DNA from: Hemileia vastatrix
Taxonomy: Eukaryota; Basidiomycota; Pucciniomycetes; Pucciniales; Zaghouaniaceae
DNA length: 64,000 bases
Direction: 5' to 3'
Assembly (NCBI GenBank): GCA_030280995.1
Contig: JASXTE010000016.1
Span: forward strand, 18,047,501 to 18,111,500
A program made the position numbers and the translations under genes. Below, piece by piece: positions 1-10,565 of the stretch. Numbering within the stretch: the first letter of the stretch is position 1; each line of letters opens with the position of its first letter. Below the pieces are notes generated by a model. The model did no database searches. It was given only the letters and a program-made list of their open reading frames with translations, and was not told the DNA's origin.

Positions 1-397
1 TTTTTGGCCACAATTGGCTGTGTTTCTTGCAAGGTGAGTTCTTCATTTAACTTAACTTGGCAACTGGTTTCTCTGCTATAATCTTGAAAGCTATATCAAG
101 TATTATTTCTGTCTCTGGTGTGGATTTGAAACCTACATCAAGTATCATTGATTTCTCTGGTGTGGACATTGGTCTACATTTCAGTTCTTTGGTTTGGTAG
201 TCTGTCTGGAGACTACTTTCTTGGATGATCAGGCAGTCAAGTGTGTTGGAAAATGGGCTTTAGCAAACAGGAACCAATTTACTGTAGCAGGTAAATACCA
301 CTTTATTTTTTTTCTAAAGGGACAGGAGATTTTCTCTCTGGGTTTTCTCCAACTCCCTTGGTCAATGCCTATAGTTAGTACTATAGGATTGTCTACA
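1..397 (+). repeat. 3' part of the 5' LTR of element A
   Basis: This stretch repeats 9111-9505 with scattered substitutions and small indels and ends ...GTCTACA just before the primer site. The LTR start lies left of the window, so the total LTR length is unknown (at least about 395 bp). Confidence 0.9.
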
Positions 398-401
398 TTT
401 C

Positions 402-425
402 TGGTGCCCAAGGTGGGGTTTGAAC
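402..425 (+). other. Primer-binding site of element A
   Basis: TGGTGCCCAAGGTGGGGTTT and the following GAAC begin four bases after the LTR end. TGG complements a tRNA CCA end, and the GTTTGAAC part matches the complement of a tRNA T-loop, so about 24 nt could pair with a tRNA 3' end. The tRNA species was not identified. Confidence 0.7.
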
Positions 426-458
426 TTGCTAGTTTTTTTGAATCTCTTTTGTCTTTTA

Positions 459-2262
459 ATGGCTTCTGGGTCTTCTATTCTTGTGGTGACTGTCAGTAGG
501 GGGGAAGTTACTCCTTCTGTGATGATTAGGGAGTGTGTTAGGATTAAAACTTAGGATGGTACCAAGTTTAATGCTAAAGATGTGAAGGGGTTTCTGGAGA
601 AATATGAGACTGCTGCTGGTGTGGATGGTGCTTCTTACCTGGACATGGTAAAGCAGATTATTTTCTTCATTGGTCATAGGGTAGTGGAGAAGGAGGTTGT
701 GGCCATGTTTGGCTACAAGAAGAGGGACTGGTTGTTATTGTGTAGGGAGATGGTGGATAGATGGGGTTTCAGGTTCACTATGGTGGATCTGAACAAGGTT
801 GTCAGTTAATGGCAGTCTTATGGTGGTGTTGGTAACTTGCACAGTTACAGGAAGTTTCTGCTACAGTTTTATCCTGTGGTGGAATATTTGGTTGAAGTGG
901 AGGAGCTGGCACATGAAAATGCTGTCAAGGATGTTTTTTGGTCTGCCTTAGATAGAGATGTCAGAATGGATGTGTTGAAGGAGCTGTCAAGGAAGGACTT
1001 TATGAAGACTCTTTCTAATGGGGATCAGAAGTTTCACGCCTTAAAAAGGTGAAGGAAGCTGTGGAGGCCCATTTAAAGTTATTGGCTGTTGACACCTATC
1101 AGGAGGGGTGTGCCAAATATTTCAGCAAAGTCAGTAAGGCTTTTGCTGAAGAGGAAAATAGAGTAAAGAAGGAAAAGAAGAATATGGTTAAGGTTCCCAA
1201 ACAGGAGAGTAACCCAGTGGTGGAGCAGTTGGCTGATCTAACAAAACAGCTACATATTTTTGCTCAGGAGGCTAAGAAGGCCAATAAGGCTCCTTCTCAG
1301 CCTAGAGATTTTGATAGGAGGGCTGGTAGAAGTGATCCTTGGCTCTTCTATTATTGAAGAAGGAGGGGGAAAAAGTCCAATGATTGTTGGGCTCTGAACC
1401 AAGATATTTCAGAGGGAAAGGTGGAGTTTGATGGCAGGGTGTTCAAGTTCCCTGATGGTTCATTTGTGAAGCCTAGTGAGAAGCAGGAACCTGTTGATTT
1501 GGTCAGGAGAAGGAGTGGTCTCAATCAGAGGAGGCCAAGGTTTGAGGAGATTCCTGATCAGGGGAAGTCTTCTGGTAAGGAAGATGATGATTTCAAGGGA
1601 AAAGGGAAGGAGGTTAATAAGGTCTCTTTTTCTACTTCCTTTGGTGGATCGGAGTTGTATTCTTGTGGTGGGAAGTCATGTGGTGAATGCTTGGCTGGTT
1701 TTTATGATGTAGAAGCGGGAAAGGTGAGAAGGCTTAAGAGCAGTTCTCAGGCCCAACCAAAGACTAAGGCTTTAAAGGTGGATCCTAAGCTGAGTGCAGC
1801 TTGGAAGAAGTACAGCAAAGAGGAGCTGTACAAGATGAAGAAGGGGATCACTGATATGGGCCCCCCTAGTTTTGGTGCATTGTACATGAATGGTGAGCCA
1901 ATGCTTATGGATGTTGATTCTGACTCTGAGAAGGATGTCCCTTTGGCTTCCTGCCAAAGACTGCTGGATTTAGAGGTTCTGGTGAGGGATCTGGTTTGAT
2001 TCCTGTTGATGGTGAATCTGTTGGTGGTTCTTGTCCCCAAGAATCTTCTAGGACCAAGGTAGTGAAGCCAAGGGGTCACTTTGAGAGGCCAGTAGGTTCT
2101 GAACAATCTAATATTATGGACTCTGTTCTGGAAAGGATGAATCAGGGTCAGGTTTTACTTTCTTATGGGGAATTGTATGCTATCATTCCTGGGTTGGCTG
2201 ATAGACAAAAAAAGTTGTTGGCCAGGAGAAGGGTTTTTTCTGGGGAGGTGGAATACATTTGT
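459..2262 (+). pseudogene. Decayed gag of element A
   Basis: The ATG at 459 opens MASGSSILVVTVSRGEVTPS, and the frame continues to about 1040 through two stops (one near 555, one near 807). It then shifts frame into a lysine-rich segment (1049-1357). The nucleocapsid knuckle is ruined: a TGA sits where the first cysteines are expected, and only KKSNDCWAL remains (about 1370-1400). Downstream are segments with KVDPKLSAAWKKYSKEELYK and LYAIIPGLADRQKK, a linker found in this basidiomycete Gypsy lineage. The protein would be the capsid and nucleocapsid precursor. Confidence 0.75.
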
Positions 2263-2288
2263 GATTCTGCTGAGAAGTTTGTTGAGGG

Positions 2289-2666
2289 TTGGAGATGCAT
2301 TTTCCTGCAACTTGGGGTTATGTCAATGTCACTCTGAATGGAAGGGAGGCTAGGGAATTGACTGATTCAGGTTCTCAGATTAACCTGATTTCTTTGTTTG
2401 AGGCTACTCATCTGGGCCTCTACATAAGGACAGGAATTGGTGGAAATTTAAGAGGGATTGGTGGCCATGTCACTGAGTTGATTGGAGCAGCTAAATTTTT
2501 GAAGCTGGATGTTTGTGAAGCCTCAGGTAAGGTTCATTTTTAAATTGCCAAAGATAATTTAAAAGCTTTTTTGGGTGGACCATTCTTGATGGATTTCCAG
2601 GAAATAATTGGTTATCAGTTTGATATGGGAATCAGTTTAGTGTTGACTGGTGAAGATGAAAGATGA
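2289..2666 (+). pseudogene. Retropepsin-like protease domain of element A
   Basis: LNGREARELTDSGSQINLIS contains the D-S-G catalytic triad of retropepsins (Asp at about 2361), followed by a beta-rich stretch ending near GGPFLMDFQEIIGYQFDMG. One stop (TAA at about 2541) and the lack of a joined frame to gag and RT show decay. In a live element it would cleave the Gag-Pol polyprotein. Confidence 0.75.
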
Positions 2667-3086
2667 ATTTACATGAGGCTGTCATCTCCTGGAGATGATG
2701 GTTGGGAGACCAGGCCTGGCTTGTCTTCAATGTGCCAGTGCATGGATTGTTGTAGGAGAATAAGGGAAGTGCGTGCCGCCTCTGGTTTTTTGGAGTGTGG
2801 CTCAGGCTCTAGTGAGAGTCTGTCTTTTTTAGAGTGATAAGGGCTGATTTCCCAAGTGCTACAACCTCTCTCCAAGATGAGGAAATCCCAGGTTGTAGTA
2901 GGTCAGCTCCCTTGAATATACCAAGTGAATTTTCAACTTTCTCTTTTTAATATTTCTCTTCTCTGCAAGTATTCTTGATTTTTTTATCAAGTATCTGTTC
3001 TCTCTCAAGATTTCCAATTATTTTTAATTCAAGTTCAAAAAAGTAGTTTGGTTTTATATCTTTATTGAAAGATATGCAGAAAATCT

Positions 3087-3657
3087 GTGGAGTGATGAGA
3101 TTGGGGTCTAAAAGTAAGTCCTCCCAATTGTGCACCACTAGGGTTTCTTCTATGCCTTTCAAAAAAATTACCTTGGACACGTCTGTGAGCCTTGGGGAAA
3201 CCCCTGGTTAATTTTGTAGGATAGAAGAAGACTCAAGAAAATAAAATAAAGATTTTAAGATAACTGAAGAAAATCAAGAAAAAAATCTGAACATAATCAA
3301 GAAAGAAGAAAAGAATTATTTTTTTGAAGATCAGCAAGATCAATTTTGGGCATCCAGAATGAGGTTAAACTGCACAAAATTTTAAATAAAGAAGATCAGC
3401 AAGATCAATTTTTGGGCCTCTTGAATAAGGATAAACTTCACAATGTTAGAAGATATGATTCAGAAGTTGAATCAAGATTTGAAGATTTAGAAGATGGAAG
3501 TGAGGATGAAGATGTGGAATTGCTGAAAGTTTTTGGAGTGGTGAGATTGGGGTCTAAAATTAAGTCCTCTTAATTGTGCACCGCTAGGGTTTCTTCTACG
3601 TATTTCAAAAACATTACCTTGGACACACATGTTAGCAATGGGGAAACCCTAGGTTTT
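3087..3657. repeat. Direct duplication inside element A (protease-RT spacer)
   Basis: Roughly 125 bp at 3087-3211 (GATTGGGGTCTAAAAGTAAG ... GGGGAAACCC) recurs with changes at 3534-3657. A shorter phrase, GAAGATCAGCAAGATCAATT, occurs twice between them (near 3327 and 3390). This indicates a local segmental duplication before decay. The surrounding 2876-3732 holds no other recognisable domain. Confidence 0.7.
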
Positions 3658-3732
3658 TGTTCCAGGTCTAGTGCTGAAGACATCCTGAAGATCCCTCAAG
3701 TCAAAGGCAGATGTTAAAAGTATAAGAAGGTA

Positions 3733-4913
3733 GTGAAGAAGATTAGGCCTGTCAATGAGCCTATGCCTTTAGGTTTGAATTCCCCTTTGAAGAGACCTCC
3801 TTTATCAAGAGATCCATATTGTACTCCTATGGTGAAGAATCCTCCTGATTTTGTGGAAACTTCTAGGGTGACTTTGGAAAAGTTGAAAGTTGTTAATGTT
3901 TGTCCTGATGGGTGGTTGTTTTATGAGGAAAAGAAGCTGTTATTTCATGTTATTGTGCTGAGGGAGAAAGGGGTGTGTTGAAACACTTTTATGGGGAACC
4001 TTACTTTATTCCTGTGGTTTGTCATGAACCTTAGAAAATCAAATCTATTCCAATTCTTGCTGCTATTAGGTATGATTTTGTAGAGATTGTTAGTGAAAGA
4101 GTAAGGACTTGTTTATACAAACAATCAACATATAGTTAATCAAGTCCGGTGTTCTGTGTAAAGAAGCAGAATGGGAAGCTGAGGGTGGTGCATGATCTTA
4201 GGGCCTTGAATAGAGTCACTATCAAGGATGCGGGAATGCCTCAAAGTGTGGAAGACTTTGTGGAAGCTTTTTCTGGAAGGGTGTGTTATAGTTTGGGTGA
4301 TATTATGGGTGGTTATGATGAAAGGGAACTTCTCATGGATTCACAGCCACTTACAATGTTTGAGACTCCTCTGGGAAGATTTCAGCTCACTAGGTTGCCT
4401 CAAGGAGCAACTAATTCAGTTGCAGTACATCAAGCACAAATGGCTTGGATTTTAAAGGATGAGGTTCCTACTCATGCTGGTATTTTTATTTATTATGGTG
4501 GAATCAAAGGACCCTCCACTGATTTTGGAAATGCAGTGCTGAAGGAAAACCCTGGTATAAGGAGATTTGTTTGTGAGTATGCAATTACTATAGAGAGAGT
4601 ATTGTTTGGGATTTAAGAGGCTGTTTTGATAATTTCTGGGTCAAAGTTTTGCTGTTGTGTTCCTGCTCTGGAAATTCTTGATCATGTTGTATGTAAGGAG
4701 GTAAGGATTATGGAAAAGAAGAAAGTCAATAAAATTCAGTCATTGCTAAGGCCTAAAAATACTACTGAAGTCAGGGGATTTTTGGGGGTTTGTGTGTACG
4801 TCAGAATTTTTATTAAAGATTTTTCTTTGTTGGATTCACCTTTAAGAAGGTTAATCAGGAAAGATGCGGAGTGGGAAGAGGCTTTTCAGAAGTTGAAGAA
4901 GGTGGTAGGTTAA
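3733..4913 (+). pseudogene. Reverse transcriptase of element A, catalytic Asp pair lost
   Basis: The leader KKIRPVNEPMPLGLNSPLKR starts the domain. The fingers and palm are readable at 4149-4616 (FCVKKQNGKLRVVHDLRALN, then TPLGRFQLTRLPQGATNS). At the active site the expected F-I-D-D reads IFIYYGGIKGP (about 4478-4510): both catalytic aspartates are tyrosines. The thumb/connection region continues at 4626-4913 with RPKNTTEVRGFLGVC. A frame break near 3980-4140 and stops between blocks confirm that it is dead. Confidence 0.85.
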
Positions 4914-4952
4914 GATATTATTCTTCATAAGTTGGATTATGGAGTGGGGGCT

Positions 4953-5665
4953 TGAAAAATTTATCTGGCAGTGGACTCGAGTTATATTGCTGCTGGTGCT
5001 GTGTTGTTTCAGGAAGATAATACTGGGAGGGTCAGGCCAGTAAGGTATGAGTCTGTGGTGTTTAATGAGGTTGAATCTAGATATTCTCAACCTAAGTTGG
5101 AATTGTGTGGTGTGGAAATTGTTTTGAAGAATCTGCAAACTGTTTTGTGGGGGCAGCATTTTGAGCTGCAAGTGGATGCAAAATCTCTGGCTCAAATGAT
5201 CAATACACCTAGTCTTCCAAATGCTCCAATGACTAGGTGGGTTGCATTTATTCAGCATTTTTCTTTTGACCTGGTGCACAAACCTGGAAAAAAATTTATG
5301 ATTCCAGATAGATTATCAAGGAGACCAACCACAGATGAATATTCAGACTCTGAAGAATTAGATAAAGATGTCCCAGTGGCTAGGGCCAGAACAAAGGGTG
5401 CTGAAGATTTTTCTCTCCTCCCCCATGAGGCTAAACTGGAAGATTTTTCTCTCCTCCACCAAGAGGTTAAATTGGCTGGTTCTGATCTTGATTCTGGTGA
5501 TCAGGATGTTTTTGTTGATGAAGATGGGGCTTTTGTTTGGGATGGCTCAAAATTAGAAAATGGTGTTTTTGTTGTTGAACTGAATTCTCTCCAGATTCAT
5601 GGAAGGGAAAGAATGTACCAAAGTTTAGGAATTGGTGTCCTGGATGGGCTGGTTGTGCTTCTCAT
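4953..5665 (+). pseudogene. RNase H domain and acidic linker of element A
   Basis: LAVDSSYIAAGAVLFQ gives the first Asp, then SQPKLELCGVE (Glu), LQVDAKSLAQMIN (Asp) and PDRLSRRP near the C-terminus: the usual D-E-D order of Gypsy RNase H. The open stretch then runs through an acidic linker with two copies of EDFSLL (5398-5470). It would degrade the RNA strand during cDNA synthesis. Confidence 0.85.
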
Positions 5666-7009
5666 GTGTATACTGGAGATTTTGATGACAGGGTTGTACC
5701 CTTGGATGTTGTTTTGTTGGATTTTGAAGATGAGACCTGGGGTCAGACTGGGTTTTATTTTATTATGGTTGAATCTCTGTTAACCTTGGAGAGGCCAGAT
5801 ATTTGTGATGATGATACTTGGGTGGAAATTAAGAAGAAGAGTCCTGGCTTCTTTGTGTCAGGAAGGAGGTTGATGAGGAGGAGAAATCCAAATCTTCAAG
5901 TAGTGGTGACTCAGAAAAAAGGTCAAGAGTTGGTATTGAAGTCTTTGCATGAAGAGTTTGGTCATAGAGGCTTTGGGGAGACTTATAGAAGAGTAGCAGA
6001 TAGATTTTGGTGGCCAGATATGAAGTTGGCTGTGCAGGGTTTGGCTCAATCTTGTGAAGAATGTCAAAGAAGAAGTCACTTGAAACCTAAAGAGGTTGGC
6101 CATGATACTGGAGAATCATCTGTATTTGGAAGAGTTAGTTTGGATGCTGTCCATATCAAAGAGGGCAAGTATAAATATTTGATTTTTTCCAGGGATGATT
6201 TATCTGGTTGGGTTGAGGCAGTGCCTCTGGTTAATTTGACTGCCAAAAATGTGGCAGAATTTTTGAAGAAGGAATGGGTATTTAGGTATGGGTTGATGAA
6301 GTTGGTGACTGTTGATGGTGGGCCAGAGTTTGGAGCTGAATTTAAAGAAGCTGTGGCAAGTACTGGTTCTAAAGTCAGAGTGGCTACACCTTATTATCAT
6401 GAAGCTGAAGGCATGGTTGAAAGAGGCAATCAAGTTATCAAGAATGCTTTTGTGAAGATGTGTGGAGATAGTGCTGAAAAATGGAGGCATGATTTACCCT
6501 TGGTGTTATTTGCTGATAGGGTCACTGTGAAAAGGACAACTGACTATTCCCCTTATGAATTAATTTTTGGGCAGAATGATGTTCTAACAGTGGATTTGTA
6601 AGCTGTCTCTTATCTTAAAATTATATGGGATGATGTGTGCTCAACAGAAGATTTTCTCTGTGTCAGGATGCAACAGTTGGAATGTAGAGAGGAATGTCAA
6701 GAGAAGGCATACTCTAGAATGATGAAGATAAGAAATCAATCAGTAAAATACTGGGACAAGAAGTTGGCTCATAGACTCAGGAATCCCTTGAAACCTGATT
6801 GTTTGGTTATGGTGTATAATAGAAGCTTGGAGAGTCAGTGGGGAAAATATTTTGCTGACAGATGGAGTAGACCTTACAGTGTCAGATCTCAGGTGTCTGG
6901 AGGTTCTTATGTTTTGGAGGAGTTAGATGGTGCAGTATTAAGGAATAGAGTGGCTTCTGATCAGGTGAAGATATTCTACCCAAGAGGCACTAGAAGTGAA
7001 GAAGATTGA
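5666..7009 (+). pseudogene. Integrase of element A
   Basis: An HHCC zinc-binding region (LHEEFGHRGFGETYRR, then SCEECQRRS) at 5940-6075 is followed by the catalytic core. The first Asp lies in GRVSLDAVHIK, the second in TVDGGPEF, and the Glu in EAEGMVERGN, consistent with a D,D-35-E core. The core is open to 6601. After a stop, the C-terminal part continues at 6635-7009 (RLRNPLKPDCLVMVYNRS, VSGGSYVLEELDG). No chromodomain is visible. Integrase joins the cDNA into host DNA. Confidence 0.88.
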
Positions 7010-7101
7010 CTCCACAATGAGAATAAACTATGGACCTTTCTTTAATTTTGGATTTTGGTGATGCTGTGCATATGTCTTGTTGGAAACTTTTTTTGTTCAA
7101 A

Positions 7102-7440
7102 GGTACCCATGGGTGGGGCTTCTAGATTTTATTTTGGAAAGTGTGGGGGTAACTGGTGGGCTGGCTGCTCTATCAACAGCTACCCCAGATTGTCTGTTTC
7201 CAACCCCTTCTCTTAATTTGGTTGAATCCTAGTATTGGTTTCTCTTCACAGGTTTTAGTCCTCTATTACTTTAAACTGGAAACTCTTTTAGTCTTCAAGT
7301 GCTGGACTCTTCACGCTTATTGGTTTTGGTTTATTGTGTTGGATGCTGTGTTTTTTTTTAGAAGGTACCCAGGGGGAGCTTCTGGATATTATTTTGGAAA
7401 GTGTGGGGGTAACTGATGAGCTGGCTGCTCTGTAGAACAG
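7102..7440 (+). repeat. Duplicated polypurine-tract region of element A
   Basis: A segment with TTTTGGAAAGTGTGGGGGTA followed by an ACTG(G/A)TG(G/A)GCTGGCTGCTCT-like stretch occurs at about 7102-7175 and again at 7364-7433. GGAAAGTGTGGGGG is a good candidate polypurine tract for plus-strand priming, so the 3' LTR may begin just after one of these copies. The true LTR start cannot be fixed without the missing 5' LTR. Confidence 0.6.
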
Positions 7441-7513
7441 TTACACCAGAATGTAAGTGTTTCTTGGGTCTTTGATGTTTTGATCTCTGGTTCTGTCTTT
7501 TTGATTTAGGTTT

Positions 7514-7695
7514 TGGAGTCCCCCAAGGCTATAAACAGAGGGTTTTTGAGTCCCCCAAGACTATAAAATGAGGGCTGTTAGTCCCCCAAGACTTAAAACT
7601 GAGGGTTTTTGAGTCCCCCAAGACTATAAAATGAGGGCTGTTAGTCCCCCAATACTTAAAACTGAGGATTAGTCCCCCAAGACTTTAAACTGAGG
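7514..7695. repeat. GTCCCCCAAGACT minisatellite
   Basis: About six imperfect copies of GAGTCCCCCAAGACTATAAA or its shorter form GTCCCCCAAGACTTAAAACT stand in tandem, with units of roughly 28-35 bp. They lie just beyond the 3' end of the antisense gene at 7751-8375, between pol and the identified 3' LTR. Confidence 0.8.
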
Positions 7696-7750
7696 AAAAT
7701 TTTTTTATATTTTTTATTTTTTTAAATCAAGATTTTCAGGCAAGAAGCAA

Positions 7751-8375
7751 TTACAGAAAAGAATCAAGATATGTAACAAAATGTTCAGCATTGACTTCGA
7801 ACTGGTGAATGAGGTTCTTCCTTTTCTCAAGGTCCTGTGGATTCCTGGAAGGAGTGGATTGGAAGTAATTTAGAATGAGATGCTTCTGTTGAGAATAATG
7901 TTGTTGGAATTTGTCTTTGATGGTGGGAAATAAATTAGGCGGCGGTGCTTCAATGGTTCCAACATTGTCATCATCACTGTCTGAATGGAAATTAAATGGA
8001 AATTTGTCAGATTGAATTTCAGTATGAAGACGTATTGGGCTTACCATCAGAAGGACCAGGGATTGTAGAGCTAGTGGTTGTAGTGGGGTTGGCACTCTTT
8101 TTTGAAGGGTGTAATTTTTTGACCAGTCTGGGGATCAGGATGGATGGTCCGGATCTTTTGGTGCTGGTAGAAGGTGGATCAGGTTGTGGAGGAGGAGAAG
8201 ATGTTGAAGAGGACAATGGACCAGGTCTAAAACAAGTCTTCTTCTTAGAGTTACAGGCATCACAGGAGGTTCTTTGGGGATGAGCTGGTGGTGTTATGGT
8301 ACAGATGAGATTGTTTTCAATGCAGTATTGGCAAGGACCCATGTCAATAGCAGATTTGGAAAGAAAGCTGAACAT
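7751..8375 (-). CDS. Antisense spliced ORF with Zn2Cys6-like cysteine cluster
   Basis: Reading leftward from ATG at 8375, exon 1 (8375-8045) encodes a short N-terminus and then six cysteines spaced C-x2-C-x6-C-x12-C-x2-C-x6-C, exactly within the fungal Zn2Cys6 signature. A Ser/Pro/Thr-rich stretch follows. A 64-nt intron is predicted at 8044-7981: donor GTAAGC, branch-like CTGAC, acceptor TTCCATTCAG. Splicing keeps the frame into exon 2 (7980-7751), which starts with an acidic DSDDDN run and ends LDSFL-stop. The total is about 186 codons without a stop, unlike the ruined pol frames beside it. Function is inferred: a DNA-binding or regulatory accessory protein of the retroelement. Splicing and expression are unproven. 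Confidence 0.6.
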
Positions 8376-9110
8376 GGTAGTTGTGATGAAGGAGAATGTG
8401 GAAATTCTCTATTGGAGGGAGTATGTGGTCTTCCAACATTGGCGGAGCCCTTTGTTGGTCTGTTTGGCGTTGTTTTGATATGTCTTCAATGACATTGTAT
8501 AATAATTGGGTGTTTTTCTGGATTTATTCAGCAAATAATGAAACAACGGGGATGAGGGTACTACCATTGGATACCCCCAGTTTTCCTCTATATTTTATGT
8601 CATGTTGACATTTTCAAGATTTTAAGTATTAAGAAGATAATTTCTCATTTTTCATTTAAAAAGATAGCTGTTTAATTTTGTTTTTTGTGTTTTAAGGGCT
8701 AAGATTAGGTGTTAGGGTTAAGTGCTTAGTACCATTAGAATGAGCTAATTTTTATCTATATTTTATGTCTCAAAATTGTTATAGCCTAATTATGTGTTTT
8801 AAAGGTTTTAGTAGTTGTGGTTAATTTTTCTAAATATTTTAGGTATTTTTGGAGGTTTTTGGTGGTTTTCTGGCTTCAGGGTGGTCCAGATGCCTCAGGC
8901 AGCCCACCCGCCTTAGTGCTGGAAGGCTGGGAAGCGTTTCTAGACGGGTTTTATGCAATTTGGCGCTCAAGAATGCCAAATTCGTTGGTGTGCATGGGCT
9001 CTTAGATAGTGGACTGTGTGTACATAGTGAATAAGACAGTTTGGGGCAACTTTAATTTTCATACAACCATCCAGAGGTGATATCTTTGTTCCTCACTCAG
9101 TTATCACTGT
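8376..9110. other. Region between antisense ORF and identified 3' LTR
   Basis: No supported gene is seen. The short open frames here share no motif I recognise. If the 3' LTR of element A starts near 7150 or 7410, this stretch and the antisense gene are LTR-internal; if not, they are a 3' untranslated accessory region. Confidence 0.5.
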
Positions 9111-9505
9111 TTTTTGGACACAATTGGCTGTGTTTGTTGCAAGGTGAGTTCTTCATTTAACTTAACTTGGTAACTGGTTTTTCTGGTATAGTCTTGCGAG
9201 CTATATCAAGTATTATTGCTGTCTCTGGTGTGGATTTGAAACCTACATCAAGTATCATTGCTTTCTCTGGTGTGGAAATTGGTCTACATTTCAGTTCTTT
9301 GGTTTGGTAGTCTGTCTGGAGACTACTTTCTTTGCTGATCAGGCAGTCAAGTGTGTTGGAAAAGGGGCTTTAGCAAACAGGAACCAATTTACTGTAGCAG
9401 GTAAATCTCACTTTATTTTTTCTAAAGAGAAAGAGGATTTTCTCTCTGGGGTTTCTCCAACTCCCCTGGTCAAGGCCTATAGCTAGTACTATAGGATTGT
9501 CTACA
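9111..9505 (+). repeat. 3' LTR of element A (minimum extent)
   Basis: This stretch is homologous to 1-397, shares the phrase TTGCAAGGTGAGTTCTTCAT and ends GATTGTCTACA. The left limit is set only by where the window begins in the other copy, so the real LTR extends further left. Confidence 0.9.
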
Positions 9506-10565
9506 ATGTCTGAACATTTCAAGAATTACCAAGCCAAATACAAGAAGGAAAAGACACTTTTATTTTCTACTGGTTTTGGTATTACCAATGTCAATATTGG
9601 TAAAGGCATAAAATCCATAAATGATAGACTTGAATCTCTATGTCAATAATTAAAAGAGATGGATGCTTTTTTTGGGAGAGTGAGCTGATGTTAATCCTGT
9701 CAACATGTTATATGGTGAAGATGCTATCTCCCAACATGATGTAAAAAGAGATCTTTTCCCATTCTCTTCCTGAAATCAAGCCTTGCCTTTTATATATTAA
9801 ATGAATCTAGATAGCTTTCCAATAGATCCTTATGGTGATAAAAACTAATGTGATCCCACTCCAGTGAGTTTTTATCTCTTGTCTAGTTGCTTATTATTTT
9901 TATTTTTAAAAAGGCTAATGAACAAACCCAGGATCCTCAAGTGTGTGATTTTTAAGCTAGCATCAATGATGAAGAGAAAAATGTTACCTACAAAAAAAAG
10001 CAAAGACCATCAACTACTTTGAATTTCAACAGTCATAGAAAGTAAAACAGAGATAGTTTTTCCTAAACCCCTTTTTCTTCCATTGATGATTTTCTGGAGA
10101 AACATGAGTCTGGTAAGTGATAGCATACCTCTTTATAACTTAGAGAGCTTTTACTTTCTTTTGTTAATATTCCTTTTCACTCTAGGTAAAGTTGAAGTTG
10201 CAAGAGATACTCTCAACTTTCAAAAGAAACAATACAAGATCTCTTTACAAAGGGATGATAGGGCACAAGACTTTGAGGAGAAGAAATTTGAGCTTTCTTT
10301 ACAGAGGGATGAGAGGGCACATGACTTAAAGGAGAAGAAATTTGAGCTTTCTCTAAAGAGGGATTAGAGGGCACATGATTTGGAGGAGAAGATATTTGAG
10401 ATAAAGAAAGAGGAGCAGGCTCTAAAGTACAATTTCCTATTGGATCAGATGAAAACTAAGTATCAACTTAAAGATTATTTAAAAAAGAAATTATTTTAGA
10501 GAATGTGTTAAACCTAATAAATCTATTGAGGAAATTGAAAGCTTAATGAAAATGTTTGATAATTA
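9506..10565 (+). pseudogene. Myb/SANT-associated coiled-coil protein, copy 1 (truncated by element A)
   Basis: The first block reads EHFKNYQAKYKKEKTLLF, then TGFGITNVNIGKGIKSIN, RLESLCQ, stop, LKEMDAFFG. This is the arrangement of the region downstream of the Myb/SANT domain in transposon-associated proteins of rust-type fungi (recalled family knowledge). Two intron-like gaps are visible: about 9864-9913 and 10113-10185 (GTAAGT...CACTCTAG). The last exon has 18-residue repeats of the form EEKKFELSLQRDERAHDL (10213-10395), a charged coiled coil, ending near NKSIEEIESL and a stop at 10563. Stops and shifts throughout show it is dead. The N-terminal DNA-binding part is cut off by element A. A related copy runs on the minus strand from 64000 to 62899. 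Confidence 0.65.

Larger units (their letters stand above)
1..9505 (+). mobile_element. Gypsy-type LTR retrotransposon A (5' end outside window)
   Basis: The element is bounded by direct repeats: 1-397 matches 9111-9505, both ending in ACTATAGGATTGTCTACA. Inside lie a tRNA-complementary primer site, then gag, protease, RT, RNase H and integrase relics in Ty3/Gypsy order. The RT leader with PVNEPMPLGLNSPLKRPP and the RT motif ending GIKGP are typical of a Gypsy lineage common in basidiomycetes (recalled family knowledge). All frames carry stops or shifts, so the copy is dead. It lies within a Myb/SANT-associated pseudogene that resumes at 9506. The left flank is outside the window, so a target duplication (ATGTC at 9506-9510 on the right) cannot be verified. 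Confidence 0.9.

Noticed and set aside
8817..9034. Two overlapping plus-strand frames before the 3' LTR of element A
   Set aside because: Short, unlike any known family, and in different frames over the same bases without conserved motifs.
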